A stretch of DNA of 33,408 nt from a virus. Shown piece after piece: positions 1-8,690 of the stretch; position 1 is the stretch's first letter, and each line of letters starts with the position of its first letter. The notes below the pieces were generated by a model. That model was not told the origin of the DNA and ran no database searches. It worked only from the letters and a program-made list of their open reading frames with translations. Position numbers and translations under genes: made by a program. The stretch is taken from positions 1 through 33,408 of the IMG/VR virus record IMGVR_UViG_3300001533_002944. One strand, 5' to 3'.

Positions 1-96
1 ATTTCGTTTAAGATTACAAATTACTAGTTCTGCACAAGCAGCGGCAGAAGATTCAAATGTCAGACTGGCAGGCCTATCAACCTCATTTTATTTTTT
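1..96. repeat. Terminal direct repeat, left copy (circular closure)
   Basis: Bases 1-96 are identical to bases 33313-33408, the last 96 bases of the window. The open reading frame entering from the right end continues without a break through this repeat to a stop at 206-208. This is what a circular or circularly permuted phage genome gives when an assembler writes the overlap twice. A true 96-bp terminal repeat of a linear genome is less likely, because the repeat lies inside a coding sequence. Confidence 0.93.
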
Positions 97-208
97 TGTG
101 CCAAGAGATGGGGCAAACCGGTTATTTTCAAATGCTCGTAATCGTAGATATTATGACATGAACGACGATATTGCTGAGCACGTGGCTCAAGGCGCTTGGT
201 TTACTTAA
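2..208 (+). CDS. 3' part of the structural protein gene that spans the circular join
   Basis: This is the carboxy-terminal piece of the gene that begins at 32768. The reading frame uses codons starting at positions 2, 5, 8 and so on, and ends with TAA at 206-208. It encodes a serine/alanine-rich stretch followed by an Asn/Arg-rich segment and ends in Gln-Gly-Ala-Trp-Phe-Thr. The full protein, read across the join, is about 250 residues. I do not recognise a family. Its position directly before the tail fibre, in a run of virion genes, suggests a tail or baseplate-like structural protein. Confidence 0.85.
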   Translation, partial: FRLRLQITSSAQAAAEDSNVRLAGLSTSFYFFVPRDGANRLFSNARNRRYYDMNDDIAEHVAQGAWFT

Positions 209-217
209 GGGGATTTT

Positions 218-2413
218 ATGGCATTTACAACACTCACAGGATTACGAATCAAGGTTCCGACTCGAGGGACGAGAAACTGGGATGCAGTTTTACTTACGGA
301 CACTTGGCAGGTGATTGCTCAACATCGTCACACTGGAGACCCGGATGGGTTACAGATTCCAACTGGCGGGATAGCGGACAACGCAATCAATGGTGCCAAG
401 ATTCGATTGGCTAATGACCAGTATTTAAGAGCGAGAAACCAGGCGGGTAATGGTGATCTCGATTTATGGAAAGCAAGTACATCAAATTTACTTACCCAGG
501 GGATTTTATCGTCAGGATTTAGATTAGCGAACGAAGCCTATTTGATTGGTAGGAATAATGCAGACGATGCAGATATAAACATAGGCAGGGTTAACTCCTC
601 TGATGTGATTGAGTTTGGTCAAGAGTCTATAGACTCTCAGTTTCTAGGTCAGCTTTTGCTACCTACAGATGCCACAACATCCGAAGGTGCTATTCGTTAT
701 GATGCGAACAGTAAAAAGTATTTAGGAAACGATGGTTCTGCAGAGATTTCTATTGGTGGCGATGATTCTTGGACCATGTCAGATTCTACCGACGGTCAGA
801 TTACATTCAACGCAGGATCTAGAGCGGTTAACGGAATTGTCACCGACATTGCTTCAGACATCACAACAAATGCAACAGTCGTTGCCTTAACAGATGACAC
901 TCTAACAGTTGTAGACGCATCAAACGGCTTTCTTTACGAAGCTTCCGACACAGTTCGAATCTATACTTTCTACGACATTATCAATGAAGAATTTGCAGCG
1001 ATTGGAAACTCTTCAGATGATGCGAAGTGGGATTATCGAAACGAAGACCCCGACTTTGATATCAACCTCGCTCGATATGTTCCGATTGGGTATGTCGACG
1101 TAACCGCAACAGGCTCTCCAGGAGACGTAACTGTTGATATTACAAACTGGCCAGTGGGATCATGGACTACATTTAATAATGTGGCGGCTGCAGGGCCTTG
1201 GGAGACGTGGAGTCCTACAAACTCAAACTCTACAAACGCAACGCTCTTACAAACCAGGTTTCGTAGAGTTGGCAATTCAGTTGAATTTAAAGGAAGAATT
1301 CAATGGACTGGGGTGGGGTCTGGCACGACTTTAACTTTAAGTTATCCGGTTGCTCCTTCACCGAATATTATTTCAGGAAGTCAAAAAGTAAGCGTTGGTA
1401 CGGCTGTATTCTCTACAACCGGCTCAGCGGCAAATTCAGACGTAGCCTCTTGCGATATAGATAATTCACAGACTGGAATTTTGTTTACTGAAGACGGAAA
1501 CACAATTGACGGATCTCAATTTTCAAGTGGGGGCTTCTTAGATTTTTCTGGTTCTTATGAAATTAGCGCCGCTGATGGTTATAATCCAATCGCCGTTGCA
1601 TTCCCGAGCATTAACGACTTAGTGACAACACTGCCTCTAGCTTCGAATTTAACATCCGATGGTGTTATAGCAGGCCTTACAACGTCTAACCTAACTCCCG
1701 GAAAAACTTATAAAATTACTGCTCATTTGCAAGTTCGAAGAACAGCGGCAGGATTAGATAATATTATCCTAGAGCTTTACGATGGCGACACCTCAACCGG
1801 AACTTATTTCGGTGAAAATATTATAGGAGTTGATAACGGAGAAGAGACCAACGCAACAATTTCTATTGTTCGGACCTTTAACACAAACACTTTAACTACA
1901 AATGCGCTGTCTATCGATACTGATAGCTCAATTCGGGGCAACGGAACTACTCGCCGAACTTATGTTCAGATAGAAGAAATCCCAGTCGCAGGCATTGGGG
2001 TTTTGCTTCCGAGACAAGACTATTATTTTACATTTGCAAATTTAACAGGGTTATCAGCCACAGCGAATTTAAGTGATTTATCTTCTTATCAATTTACTCT
2101 TCCAAAAGGAAGCTGGGAATTAACAGTTACGGCAGGGGCTCAATTTACTATTACCGGAACAGCGACACGTGGGTTTGCAAGAGTTGTTGCGTCTGACCTT
2201 TCTGATAACGCAGTTACTTCTATCGACCTACAGGGCGCTGCTCAAGTTTTTTCAACGGATTGGTACAGTCAACTTTCTTCTAGGGGAGTCGTAGATGTTT
2301 CTTCTGTCAGTCAAACATTTAAACTTAGATATTCTTCGGATTTAGTTGGGGCCTCTACTGTAGATCGCAAAATTAACAACATTCAAGTTTTTGCAAAGAG
2401 ACGGTTTGAGTAA
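218..2413 (+). CDS. Tail fibre / receptor-binding virion protein
   Basis: This 731-residue protein probably forms a host-recognition fibre or spike. Residues 62-85 and 101-124 are two diverged copies of a short module of the form R-L-A-N-x-x-Y-L-x-x-R-N followed by an Asp-rich turn, a repeat type seen in phage fibre shafts. The rest is Thr/Ser/Asn-rich and predicted all-beta. Around residues 320-460 lies a beta-sandwich-like region typical of fibre tips, and residues 620-731 form a second sandwich-like domain. The start ATG is preceded by an AAGGGGA ribosome site. The gene follows the join-spanning structural gene by 9 bp and overlaps the next gene by one base. The fibre role is inferred from composition, repeats and context; receptor and fold are unknown. 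Confidence 0.7.
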   Translation: MAFTTLTGLRIKVPTRGTRNWDAVLLTDTWQVIAQHRHTGDPDGLQIPTGGIADNAINGAKIRLANDQYLRARNQAGNGDLDLWKASTSNLLTQGILSSGFRLANEAYLIGRNNADDADINIGRVNSSDVIEFGQESIDSQFLGQLLLPTDATTSEGAIRYDANSKKYLGNDGSAEISIGGDDSWTMSDSTDGQITFNAGSRAVNGIVTDIASDITTNATVVALTDDTLTVVDASNGFLYEASDTVRIYTFYDIINEEFAAIGNSSDDAKWDYRNEDPDFDINLARYVPIGYVDVTATGSPGDVTVDITNWPVGSWTTFNNVAAAGPWETWSPTNSNSTNATLLQTRFRRVGNSVEFKGRIQWTGVGSGTTLTLSYPVAPSPNIISGSQKVSVGTAVFSTTGSAANSDVASCDIDNSQTGILFTEDGNTIDGSQFSSGGFLDFSGSYEISAADGYNPIAVAFPSINDLVTTLPLASNLTSDGVIAGLTTSNLTPGKTYKITAHLQVRRTAAGLDNIILELYDGDTSTGTYFGENIIGVDNGEETNATISIVRTFNTNTLTTNALSIDTDSSIRGNGTTRRTYVQIEEIPVAGIGVLLPRQDYYFTFANLTGLSATANLSDLSSYQFTLPKGSWELTVTAGAQFTITGTATRGFARVVASDLSDNAVTSIDLQGAAQVFSTDWYSQLSSRGVVDVSSVSQTFKLRYSSDLVGASTVDRKINNIQVFAKRRFE

Positions 2414-2787
2414 TGAGCACAAGACCGCCCGACAACTTAGGATCTTATCAACTCTTCTATCGAGATGGGTTGTTTAACATTCGAAAGCGCGGTCTCGTGA
2501 AGGTGATCACATCCCTCTTCAATCGCTTCCCCAATGTCACTTATCCTTTGGGGGAGTCTAGATATTGGGACTCTGTTGAGAAATATGGTCACCGCGAATG
2601 GACGGCCCCTCATAGTTTGTGGCGAGGATTCTGTCACTTTATTGGAGGTCTTTTGATTTTCACTGTGCCATTTGCGATGATTGAAGAGGTAAGGGATGGA
2701 TATCATGGATCGAAGACGGTGTTTGATGTGTGGTGTTGGATGAGTGGGAGTTATGTTTCGACTTCGCTGATTTTGATTTTTATTTAG
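2413..2787 (+). CDS. Small membrane protein in the tail module
   Basis: A 124-residue protein whose ATG overlaps the tail-fibre stop (TAATG), so translation is probably coupled. The first 65 residues are polar and aromatic. Two hydrophobic segments follow, at about residues 69-88 and 103-124, separated by a charged loop containing Glu-Glu-Val-Arg-Asp-Gly-Tyr-His-Gly. The protein ends inside the second hydrophobic segment. The stop codon overlaps the AGGAGG of the next gene. I do not recognise the family. Two membrane segments could suit a holin or an inner-membrane protein acting during DNA entry, but no motif decides this. Confidence 0.6.
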   Translation: MSTRPPDNLGSYQLFYRDGLFNIRKRGLVKVITSLFNRFPNVTYPLGESRYWDSVEKYGHREWTAPHSLWRGFCHFIGGLLIFTVPFAMIEEVRDGYHGSKTVFDVWCWMSGSYVSTSLILIFI

Positions 2788-2795
2788 GAGGAATG

Positions 2796-3314
2796 ATGAA
2801 CTACTTACAAAACTCTCTAATGCAAAGAGATCTTGATGATGATTTGTTGAACATTCAAGGGTTTCAGGGTCCGAAAGATTTATCTTCCGTTCAATTTGAT
2901 ACTTCAGGAGTAGCCGGTTTAAATGCGGCTGATGACAGTTTAGGATCTGCGCTTTCAAGCGGTGTTAATAAAGGTTTGGCCGGTCTCAATGCTGCTAAAA
3001 ATATTGCAGGGATGGCGGGCGGATCGTCTACAGATTTAGCGACTGGCGGATTAGAGGGTGCGGCTTCCGGTGCTTCGGCTGGATCAGTTGGTGGACCTTG
3101 GGGTGCAGCGATTGGTGCGGCGGCTGGATTAACTGCCGGTTTGTTCGGAGCTTCCGCTGCGGAAGACGCAGAGAAAAGGAAAAAACGGTTAGAGGCCGAG
3201 AAAGTAAAATACCAGGGAATGCAAAACGCTTTAGCTCAAGGTGGCGCTGGTCAATCTCAGGCTTATGGAAATATTGATGATAGTTTAAGAGCAGCTTTAA
3301 TAGGGGGTCGATAA
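2796..3314 (+). CDS. Small Gly/Ala-rich putative internal virion (ejection) protein
   Basis: About 172 residues. The N-terminus is polar (Leu/Asp/Gln-rich). The middle (residues about 65-125) is a long Gly/Ala/Ser-rich low-complexity segment with a weakly hydrophobic glycine-zipper character, followed by a Lys/Arg/Glu helix. AGGAGG at 2786-2791 sets the start: ATG 2796 has 4-base spacing, while ATG 2793 is too close; longer upstream starts overlap the previous gene and lack a ribosome site. Gly-zipper segments are common in podovirus proteins ejected into the envelope, and the gene sits beside the adaptor and nozzle genes. Ejection is an inference. Confidence 0.6.
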   Translation: MNYLQNSLMQRDLDDDLLNIQGFQGPKDLSSVQFDTSGVAGLNAADDSLGSALSSGVNKGLAGLNAAKNIAGMAGGSSTDLATGGLEGAASGASAGSVGGPWGAAIGAAAGLTAGLFGASAAEDAEKRKKRLEAEKVKYQGMQNALAQGGAGQSQAYGNIDDSLRAALIGGR

Positions 3315-3502
3315 TGAAAAAAGAAATGATGGACGAACTAAAAACAAAAATTATGGATGCTGTTGAAATGGCAATCGCTGATTGTATGGGCGAGGATTCT
3401 GCAGAAGTTTCAGAAGAGTATGAGGACGATTACGAAGACGAGCCGATGATGGATGACAAAGAAAAACGGAAGGCCGCCGTTATTATAGGATTTAAAAAGT
3501 AA
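3314..3502 (+). CDS. Small acidic hypothetical protein
   Basis: A 62-residue protein coupled to both neighbours by one-base overlaps (TAATG at each end). The N-terminal half is a Met/Lys/Glu helix. Residues about 30-50 are a run of Glu, Asp and Tyr, followed by a basic tail with a short hydrophobic end. No family is recognised. The strongly acidic middle and its place between virion genes could suit a chaperone or minor structural partner, which is only a guess. Confidence 0.6.
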   Translation: MKKEMMDELKTKIMDAVEMAIADCMGEDSAEVSEEYEDDYEDEPMMDDKEKRKAAVIIGFKK

Positions 3503-4452
3503 TGAGACCATTGGAAGCATTGATTAATCAAGCTCGACGCGGCACAGAGAATGAAGATGTCGGAATAGAGCGAGGGATTCAAGATATTGAGTTCATTCAA
3601 TACTTCAATGATGCTCAAGATCATCTGCAGGCTGAAATTATAAAACATAACTCGATAAATTTCACAAAGCAGATATTTACAACTGTTGTCGCAAACCAAG
3701 AAGCTTACGCTCTTCCAGCAGATGCTTTTTTAGATAATCGGTTGGTAAACATTGATTTTTCTCAATCAGGGAATCGAGATGACTACTATCCTCTAAGAAA
3801 AAGAACTTTAAGAGAGCGCAATAGTTATTTAAATCCAGACATCGATGGGTATATTTTAAGAGGGAGTGAGATCATTTTAGATCCGATTCCTCAATTTGGA
3901 GTCCTTAATGGCCTGAGAATTAATTACGTTTATAAGTTGCTCGATTTGGATATCAAAAGGTTCCAAGTAAACGATGTGACTTTAGACACTAATGCTCGAA
4001 CAATCACAGCACTTACGATTGAAAACTTAAATAGCGTTGGTGGAGACCTTGATCAAACGAAGCTGGATATTTTAAACGAAGACAATTTTCTTACGGTGAT
4101 TGACCGTCTCGGCAATATTAAAATGCAGAATGTTGACTTTGATTTAATTGCGCAAACCACAGGGGTTGTGACGGTTAATAGCGGCTTTGTTTACGAAGAG
4201 GGTGAGAGCATTGAGGTCGGAGATTTTATTTGTAAGGGGAGGCGATCTACCAATAGGGGTGAACTTGATTCAGACACGGAGCGATATCTTTTAGCTTATG
4301 TTTATTGGAAGATTTTGAAGAGAGATTCTTCTCAAGACTCAACAGAGGCACAACAAGAGATGATTGCTTTAAGGGATGATTTGGTTTCGAACTACAAAGA
4401 CGGAACGGACGACGTTGAGTTCATTCCGATTATTGATGAGTCGTTTTTCTAA
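3502..4452 (+). CDS. Head-tail adaptor protein (SU10/P22 gp4/T7 gp11-like)
   Basis: A 316-residue protein. It opens with an alpha-helical part including a Tyr-Phe-Asn-Asp-Ala-Gln-Asp stretch, then a segment containing Tyr-Ala-Leu-Pro-Ala-Asp, then a mostly beta second half and a helical C-terminus rich in Glu/Asp. This helical-then-beta layout, with a Y-x-L-P-x-D turn, resembles phage adaptor proteins that bind under the portal and join it to the nozzle. The gene overlaps its neighbours by one base on both sides and is followed directly by the nozzle candidate, which is the expected order. Family placement is from pattern and order, not an alignment. Confidence 0.65.
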   Translation: MRPLEALINQARRGTENEDVGIERGIQDIEFIQYFNDAQDHLQAEIIKHNSINFTKQIFTTVVANQEAYALPADAFLDNRLVNIDFSQSGNRDDYYPLRKRTLRERNSYLNPDIDGYILRGSEIILDPIPQFGVLNGLRINYVYKLLDLDIKRFQVNDVTLDTNARTITALTIENLNSVGGDLDQTKLDILNEDNFLTVIDRLGNIKMQNVDFDLIAQTTGVVTVNSGFVYEEGESIEVGDFICKGRRSTNRGELDSDTERYLLAYVYWKILKRDSSQDSTEAQQEMIALRDDLVSNYKDGTDDVEFIPIIDESFF

Positions 4453-6971
4453 TGGCAGGCGCGAATCTCATTGTTAAGAAGTTTACAAGCTTTTATGGGC
4501 TTGATGAGAGATCGTCTGATTTAGTGATTGATCCAAACTATGCGACTTTATTTGAAGCGGCTCAGATTACGAGAAACACTTCGATTGAAAAATCGCCTGG
4601 ATATAAAGCCAGACTTGCTGATTTAGCATTTGCTGGAATTGCGAAGTATGGTCGCGAAAATAAAGTTACTGGACAGATTGAAAATGAGTTAATTGGATTC
4701 AGTAATACGGTTCATCGAAGGATCGAAGGGTCGATTACGATCAACTACACAGGATCATTGTCTGGTGTTGAGCTTTCAATCACGACTGGTGATGATGACG
4801 AAACAATCACATTGGCAATAAGAGAGTCGGAAACGACTATTTACACCAAGAACCTGACTAAGGTCATTGATACATCTTCACCGGTTACACTTGCGACTTT
4901 AAAGACAGAGATCGATGTTTTAACAGATTATTCCATGACGATTAGTGGAACGACAAGCACTGAGGCTGGGCTATTGCCTTATATTGAAAGCTTAGTGTTT
5001 ACGACGGCTGCTCCGGCAGTGATTTCTTTTTATGAATGGGAAGAGGTAAACAAGACCGTAACTTCTCCATTGGCAGGTAACGCCACAAATAAAGCAGCGA
5101 GTGATTTTGAAAACACGGCGTGGATGAACTCACGCGGAAATCTTTATATCACGAACGGATATGATGAGGTTTTAAAGTATGATGGGCAAACTCTTTATCG
5201 AGTGGGTTTGCCTCAGTCTTCTGGCGCTCCCACTACTGCTTTTGTTGGCTCTGGATCGATTACCGATGCAGGCAGGCAGTACAGCATTACTTATGTTCAA
5301 GTAGACGCGAATGGGAATGTGGCCGAAGGGGTGGAGTCAGCACAATCGGCTTCCGTGTCACCAAGTGGTCAAAATGTAAATGTTACCGTAGCCAACATTC
5401 AAGCGGGTAGCGGGTTTAACACCAACTGCGCGATTGTGGCGGGTGGTCAAACTACCGTAAACACAATTACGGTCGACGATGGATCGGGTGGAAATCACAC
5501 GATGAAAGCCGGAGACCAAGCTTATTTTTTTGATGGAGTGACTGGTGATTATATCACTAGAAATGTAACAGCGGTCGCCGCCACTACGATTACAGTGGAC
5601 GGTGCAGCGGTTACAGTGGCTGACAATGCGGTAATCTCTAACAATCTAACGATTGCGATTTATGCGACTACTGCCTCTGGTCTTTTAAGATACTTGTTAG
5701 CTGAGATTCCAAACAATAGCTTTGCTTTGACGCAAGTTTATTTAGATTCTTTAAACGATATTACTGGGAATGCTTTATTTTCTACTCCGGATATTTCTCC
5801 AGGCCTGCCACCTAAATGTCGATATATCACCAGCTTTCAGAATTTTATTATTCTTGGTGGTAACAATGAAGCCGTAAACTCAATTTATGTCTCAGACTTT
5901 GGTTTATCGTTTGAGGGATTTGATCAGTTTAACCGATCTTTTGACGTGATTAGTGGTTTGGGAGACAGGATTTCAGGTCTTGGGGCTAACGATCAATTTT
6001 TATACATTGGAAAATCGCAATCGAGTTTTAATGTTTCTGGAGATTTGGCTACGTTTCGGATTAGAGTAGACCAAAACCGCGGAGACAAAGGTTGTGAAGC
6101 GCATCATTCAATTCAGCCCGTATCTGGCTATCTGTATTTTCTTTCTACTGATGGCGTGTATAGAATTATATCTGGGCAAACTCCTGAGGAAATAAGCGCG
6201 CAGATTCAGCCTGTATTCTTTTTAGACGTTGAAAACACTGGAGCTAACTTTAATTTAAAGCGGGCGACGGCTATTAACGACACGGATAATCAGAAGTATT
6301 TGCTTTTCTTGCCAGATGAAGTGGTTGGCGATTCTACAATCAACGCCACAGAAGCGTCTCGAGTGTTTATATACGACTACTATCGGAATAGTTGGGCGCG
6401 TCGAGCGAACTTGAATGCGGCGGCAGGGTTTGTAAAAATTAACGAACAAATCTGGTTTGCGGAAAGAAGGCTTGGCACAACAACCAATAATTCTGAGTCG
6501 TTTACTTATTTGATTTCTACCGATCCTAACTCAGTTCAAAGCTTCAATGATCATGTCACTGCGACACCGTTTACTTTTGGCACCGCTTGGACTCATTTGG
6601 GCGAGCCTCAAGTATTTAAGAAACTGTTGAAAGCAAAAATTGAAAGCTTAGAGTCAACGCCTAATGATGGGTTCGATCTTACGATCAACGTAGAGTTTAA
6701 CTTTATCAAAGGTCTTACAGTGAACTCAAAGGAGCTTTCACCTGGTTTTAGTGGTGAGGGATATGGCTTAAGTGCGTACGGTATTGCTCCTTATGGAGAT
6801 CCCGATAATCAAATTCAAACATTGGACAGCATTATCAAGATGAAGCATCAAAAGTGTTATTCTTGGCGGTTGATTTTAATAAATAACAAAAAGAATCAAA
6901 ACGTAAAGATTACAGGCATTGCTGAAGATGTGAATACACCCTATCGAATGACAGGAGGGTTTAAAGAGTGA
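4452..6971 (+). CDS. Tail nozzle / stopper-like protein (T7 gp12 / P22 gp10-like)
   Basis: An 839-residue, mainly beta protein. It begins with a segment describing a connector-type N-terminus (Phe-Tyr-Gly-Leu-Asp-Glu-Arg, then a Leu-x-Glu-Ala-x-x-Ile-Thr-Arg-Asn stretch). The centre holds fibronectin-like or Ig-like Thr/Val-rich repeats. The second half carries propeller-like blades with signatures such as Tyr-Asp-Tyr-Tyr-Arg-Asn-Ser-Trp near residues 640-650, common in podovirus nozzle proteins. Size and position right after the adaptor fit a nozzle closing the short tail. The beta repeats at residues about 260-410 look like an inserted accessory domain. The assignment is by architecture. 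Confidence 0.6.
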   Translation: MAGANLIVKKFTSFYGLDERSSDLVIDPNYATLFEAAQITRNTSIEKSPGYKARLADLAFAGIAKYGRENKVTGQIENELIGFSNTVHRRIEGSITINYTGSLSGVELSITTGDDDETITLAIRESETTIYTKNLTKVIDTSSPVTLATLKTEIDVLTDYSMTISGTTSTEAGLLPYIESLVFTTAAPAVISFYEWEEVNKTVTSPLAGNATNKAASDFENTAWMNSRGNLYITNGYDEVLKYDGQTLYRVGLPQSSGAPTTAFVGSGSITDAGRQYSITYVQVDANGNVAEGVESAQSASVSPSGQNVNVTVANIQAGSGFNTNCAIVAGGQTTVNTITVDDGSGGNHTMKAGDQAYFFDGVTGDYITRNVTAVAATTITVDGAAVTVADNAVISNNLTIAIYATTASGLLRYLLAEIPNNSFALTQVYLDSLNDITGNALFSTPDISPGLPPKCRYITSFQNFIILGGNNEAVNSIYVSDFGLSFEGFDQFNRSFDVISGLGDRISGLGANDQFLYIGKSQSSFNVSGDLATFRIRVDQNRGDKGCEAHHSIQPVSGYLYFLSTDGVYRIISGQTPEEISAQIQPVFFLDVENTGANFNLKRATAINDTDNQKYLLFLPDEVVGDSTINATEASRVFIYDYYRNSWARRANLNAAAGFVKINEQIWFAERRLGTTTNNSESFTYLISTDPNSVQSFNDHVTATPFTFGTAWTHLGEPQVFKKLLKAKIESLESTPNDGFDLTINVEFNFIKGLTVNSKELSPGFSGEGYGLSAYGIAPYGDPDNQIQTLDSIIKMKHQKCYSWRLILINNKKNQNVKITGIAEDVNTPYRMTGGFKE

Positions 6972-7321
6972 AGTTTCCAGTTTTTAAAGAGGCTAGAGAG
7001 ACAATTTCAACGATTCAAGAGGTAATTCGGTATTTGACAGCTGAGCTTTCTCAAAGCTTAAGAGAGTTAAGGACTGGATTAGATTTGCTTTCTTTTAACG
7101 AAAACTTTGAAAGCTTTACAGCGACATTAGATATTAATGCGTCGAGCGAAGTGTTTATACGGAATCAGTTCCAAAGAGGACGTCCGAGTCAGTGGTTTTT
7201 GGTGGACGCGAATGGCGATAGCAACATAGTTCGAGGGGATGAGCCTTGGACGGACGAGTTTTTATATTTGAAAAACGTCGGAAGTAACAATGCAACAGTA
7301 ACGGTTATGTTTTTAAAGTGA
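6968..7321 (+). CDS. Small tail-associated hypothetical protein
   Basis: A 117-residue protein with a GTG start that overlaps the nozzle gene by 4 bases (GTGA) and has GGAGGG upstream. The N-terminal 45 residues form a probable helix with Leu/Glu heptads. The C-terminal 65 residues look like a small beta-sandwich (alternating Thr/Val/Phe with Asn/Gly turns). That layout fits a minor tail component attached to the nozzle, but no family is recognised. Confidence 0.6.
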   Translation: MKFPVFKEARETISTIQEVIRYLTAELSQSLRELRTGLDLLSFNENFESFTATLDINASSEVFIRNQFQRGRPSQWFLVDANGDSNIVRGDEPWTDEFLYLKNVGSNNATVTVMFLK

Positions 7322-7328
7322 GGGTGTA

Positions 7329-8690
7329 ATGGCATTTTTTAATGATTTTCAACTACAATACGGTCTTGATCCAAACAATATGCCTCAGAAATTCCAGGGC
7401 ACGCCTCAATATGAGACGCCGAGCTTTGGTAAAACTCCCTTAAGCTTAAAAGAGTCGAAGCGCCTTCGAGAGAAAGAATTAGAAGAGGCACAAAGAAGAG
7501 AGCGTCTTCAGCGCGAGAGAGAAATGGTTCGTGCGGACCGAGGGCAGGATATGCAGGCGGGCCAGGACTTCTTTGCAAGGATGTATGGCACTAAAGGCAC
7601 TGGTGGTGGTTCTTTAGGTTCTAGTGCTTTTGGAAATGTAGACGCCAATCGAGCTCAAGAGATTCAAGACATTATCAATCAAAGAAAAGGGGTTATTGAT
7701 CCATCAGAAGATATTGCTGAAGCTTTGGCTAGAAGAAGGGCAAACCTAGATGGACTAGATTCTGTCGAGGGGCAGGCTTTAAGAGAGCAGTCCATGCGTG
7801 GGCTTTTGTCTCAAGAAAAGTCAGCTGCAAGAAATCTAAGGGGTTCCTTGGGGGGCCTTCGAGGGGGTGCGGCGGCGGCGGCACAAGCTTCTCTTGCCAG
7901 GGATGTTGGCAACCAGAGATCTCAGCTTGAGCAGGATCTTTTGATGAAGAATTTGGATATCAAAAATCAAGCATTGGGTTCGTTTGAGCAGGCTGCAATG
8001 TTAGATGATCAAAGAAGGGCGCAGAGAATTGGTGACCTTGAGGGAAGTCTCACTCGAACGCGAGCGGATGAGCTAGCGCGACAACAATACAATCAGTCTC
8101 AAGCCGCAAGAGAGTTTGCAGCAAGATCAGGTGCAGAGCTTGGATTTGCAAATTTAGGGATGCAGGAAAGAAACCAGATTCTTAGTCAGATTGGTGCTGA
8201 AGATTTAGCCGACGCGACAGAGAATGCAGGGGGTGGCAAGAAGTCACACTTTTGCATGGAGTTCTTTCGCAAAGGATTGATTTCAAGAGATCAGCTACAA
8301 ACACTGACTAATTTAGTCGGTGAGGGCATGGTTCGCCGAGGCGACTTTGTTTATTGGTATATGAAAAACGCTGACAAGATTGCAGTAGAGGCAAACAAAA
8401 AAGGATTTAATTGGTCGGAAGAGGTTCATGTAGTGGATCTCACAATTAGCACTTTTAAAGAGTGTGGTCGAAAAATGGGTGACACGGTTTACATTCAATT
8501 TTGTGAAAGAATGTGGAAAAAGTTCGGCAAAGATGTGGATGGTATAGAGGCGTTTGACCAAAGATTTTACAATCCGACTTTGTTAAGGCGATTAGTTGGT
8601 TTTGTGAAGATTATGGGTACTAAGAAAACCTGGACGCACACACCAAAGGTTCTTAGAGCAAGATGGAGGGCACGATGTCAAATGGCGTAA
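7329..8690 (+). CDS. Putative internal virion (ejection) protein 1
   Basis: A 453-residue protein. Residues about 35-75 and 150-270 are Arg/Glu/Gln/Ala-rich helices likely to form coiled coils, with a Gly-rich and poly-Ala patch near residue 180-190. The C-terminal 150 residues are different: Cys, Trp, Phe and Lys-rich (Cys-Met-Glu-Phe-Phe, then Phe-Val-Tyr-Trp-Tyr). That tail region looks like a separate globular domain, possibly a fusion. Helical Ala/Gln-rich proteins between the nozzle and the end of the late operon are usually podovirus ejection proteins. The C-terminal domain is unassigned. Confidence 0.55.
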   Translation: MAFFNDFQLQYGLDPNNMPQKFQGTPQYETPSFGKTPLSLKESKRLREKELEEAQRRERLQREREMVRADRGQDMQAGQDFFARMYGTKGTGGGSLGSSAFGNVDANRAQEIQDIINQRKGVIDPSEDIAEALARRRANLDGLDSVEGQALREQSMRGLLSQEKSAARNLRGSLGGLRGGAAAAAQASLARDVGNQRSQLEQDLLMKNLDIKNQALGSFEQAAMLDDQRRAQRIGDLEGSLTRTRADELARQQYNQSQAAREFAARSGAELGFANLGMQERNQILSQIGAEDLADATENAGGGKKSHFCMEFFRKGLISRDQLQTLTNLVGEGMVRRGDFVYWYMKNADKIAVEANKKGFNWSEEVHVVDLTISTFKECGRKMGDTVYIQFCERMWKKFGKDVDGIEAFDQRFYNPTLLRRLVGFVKIMGTKKTWTHTPKVLRARWRARCQMA

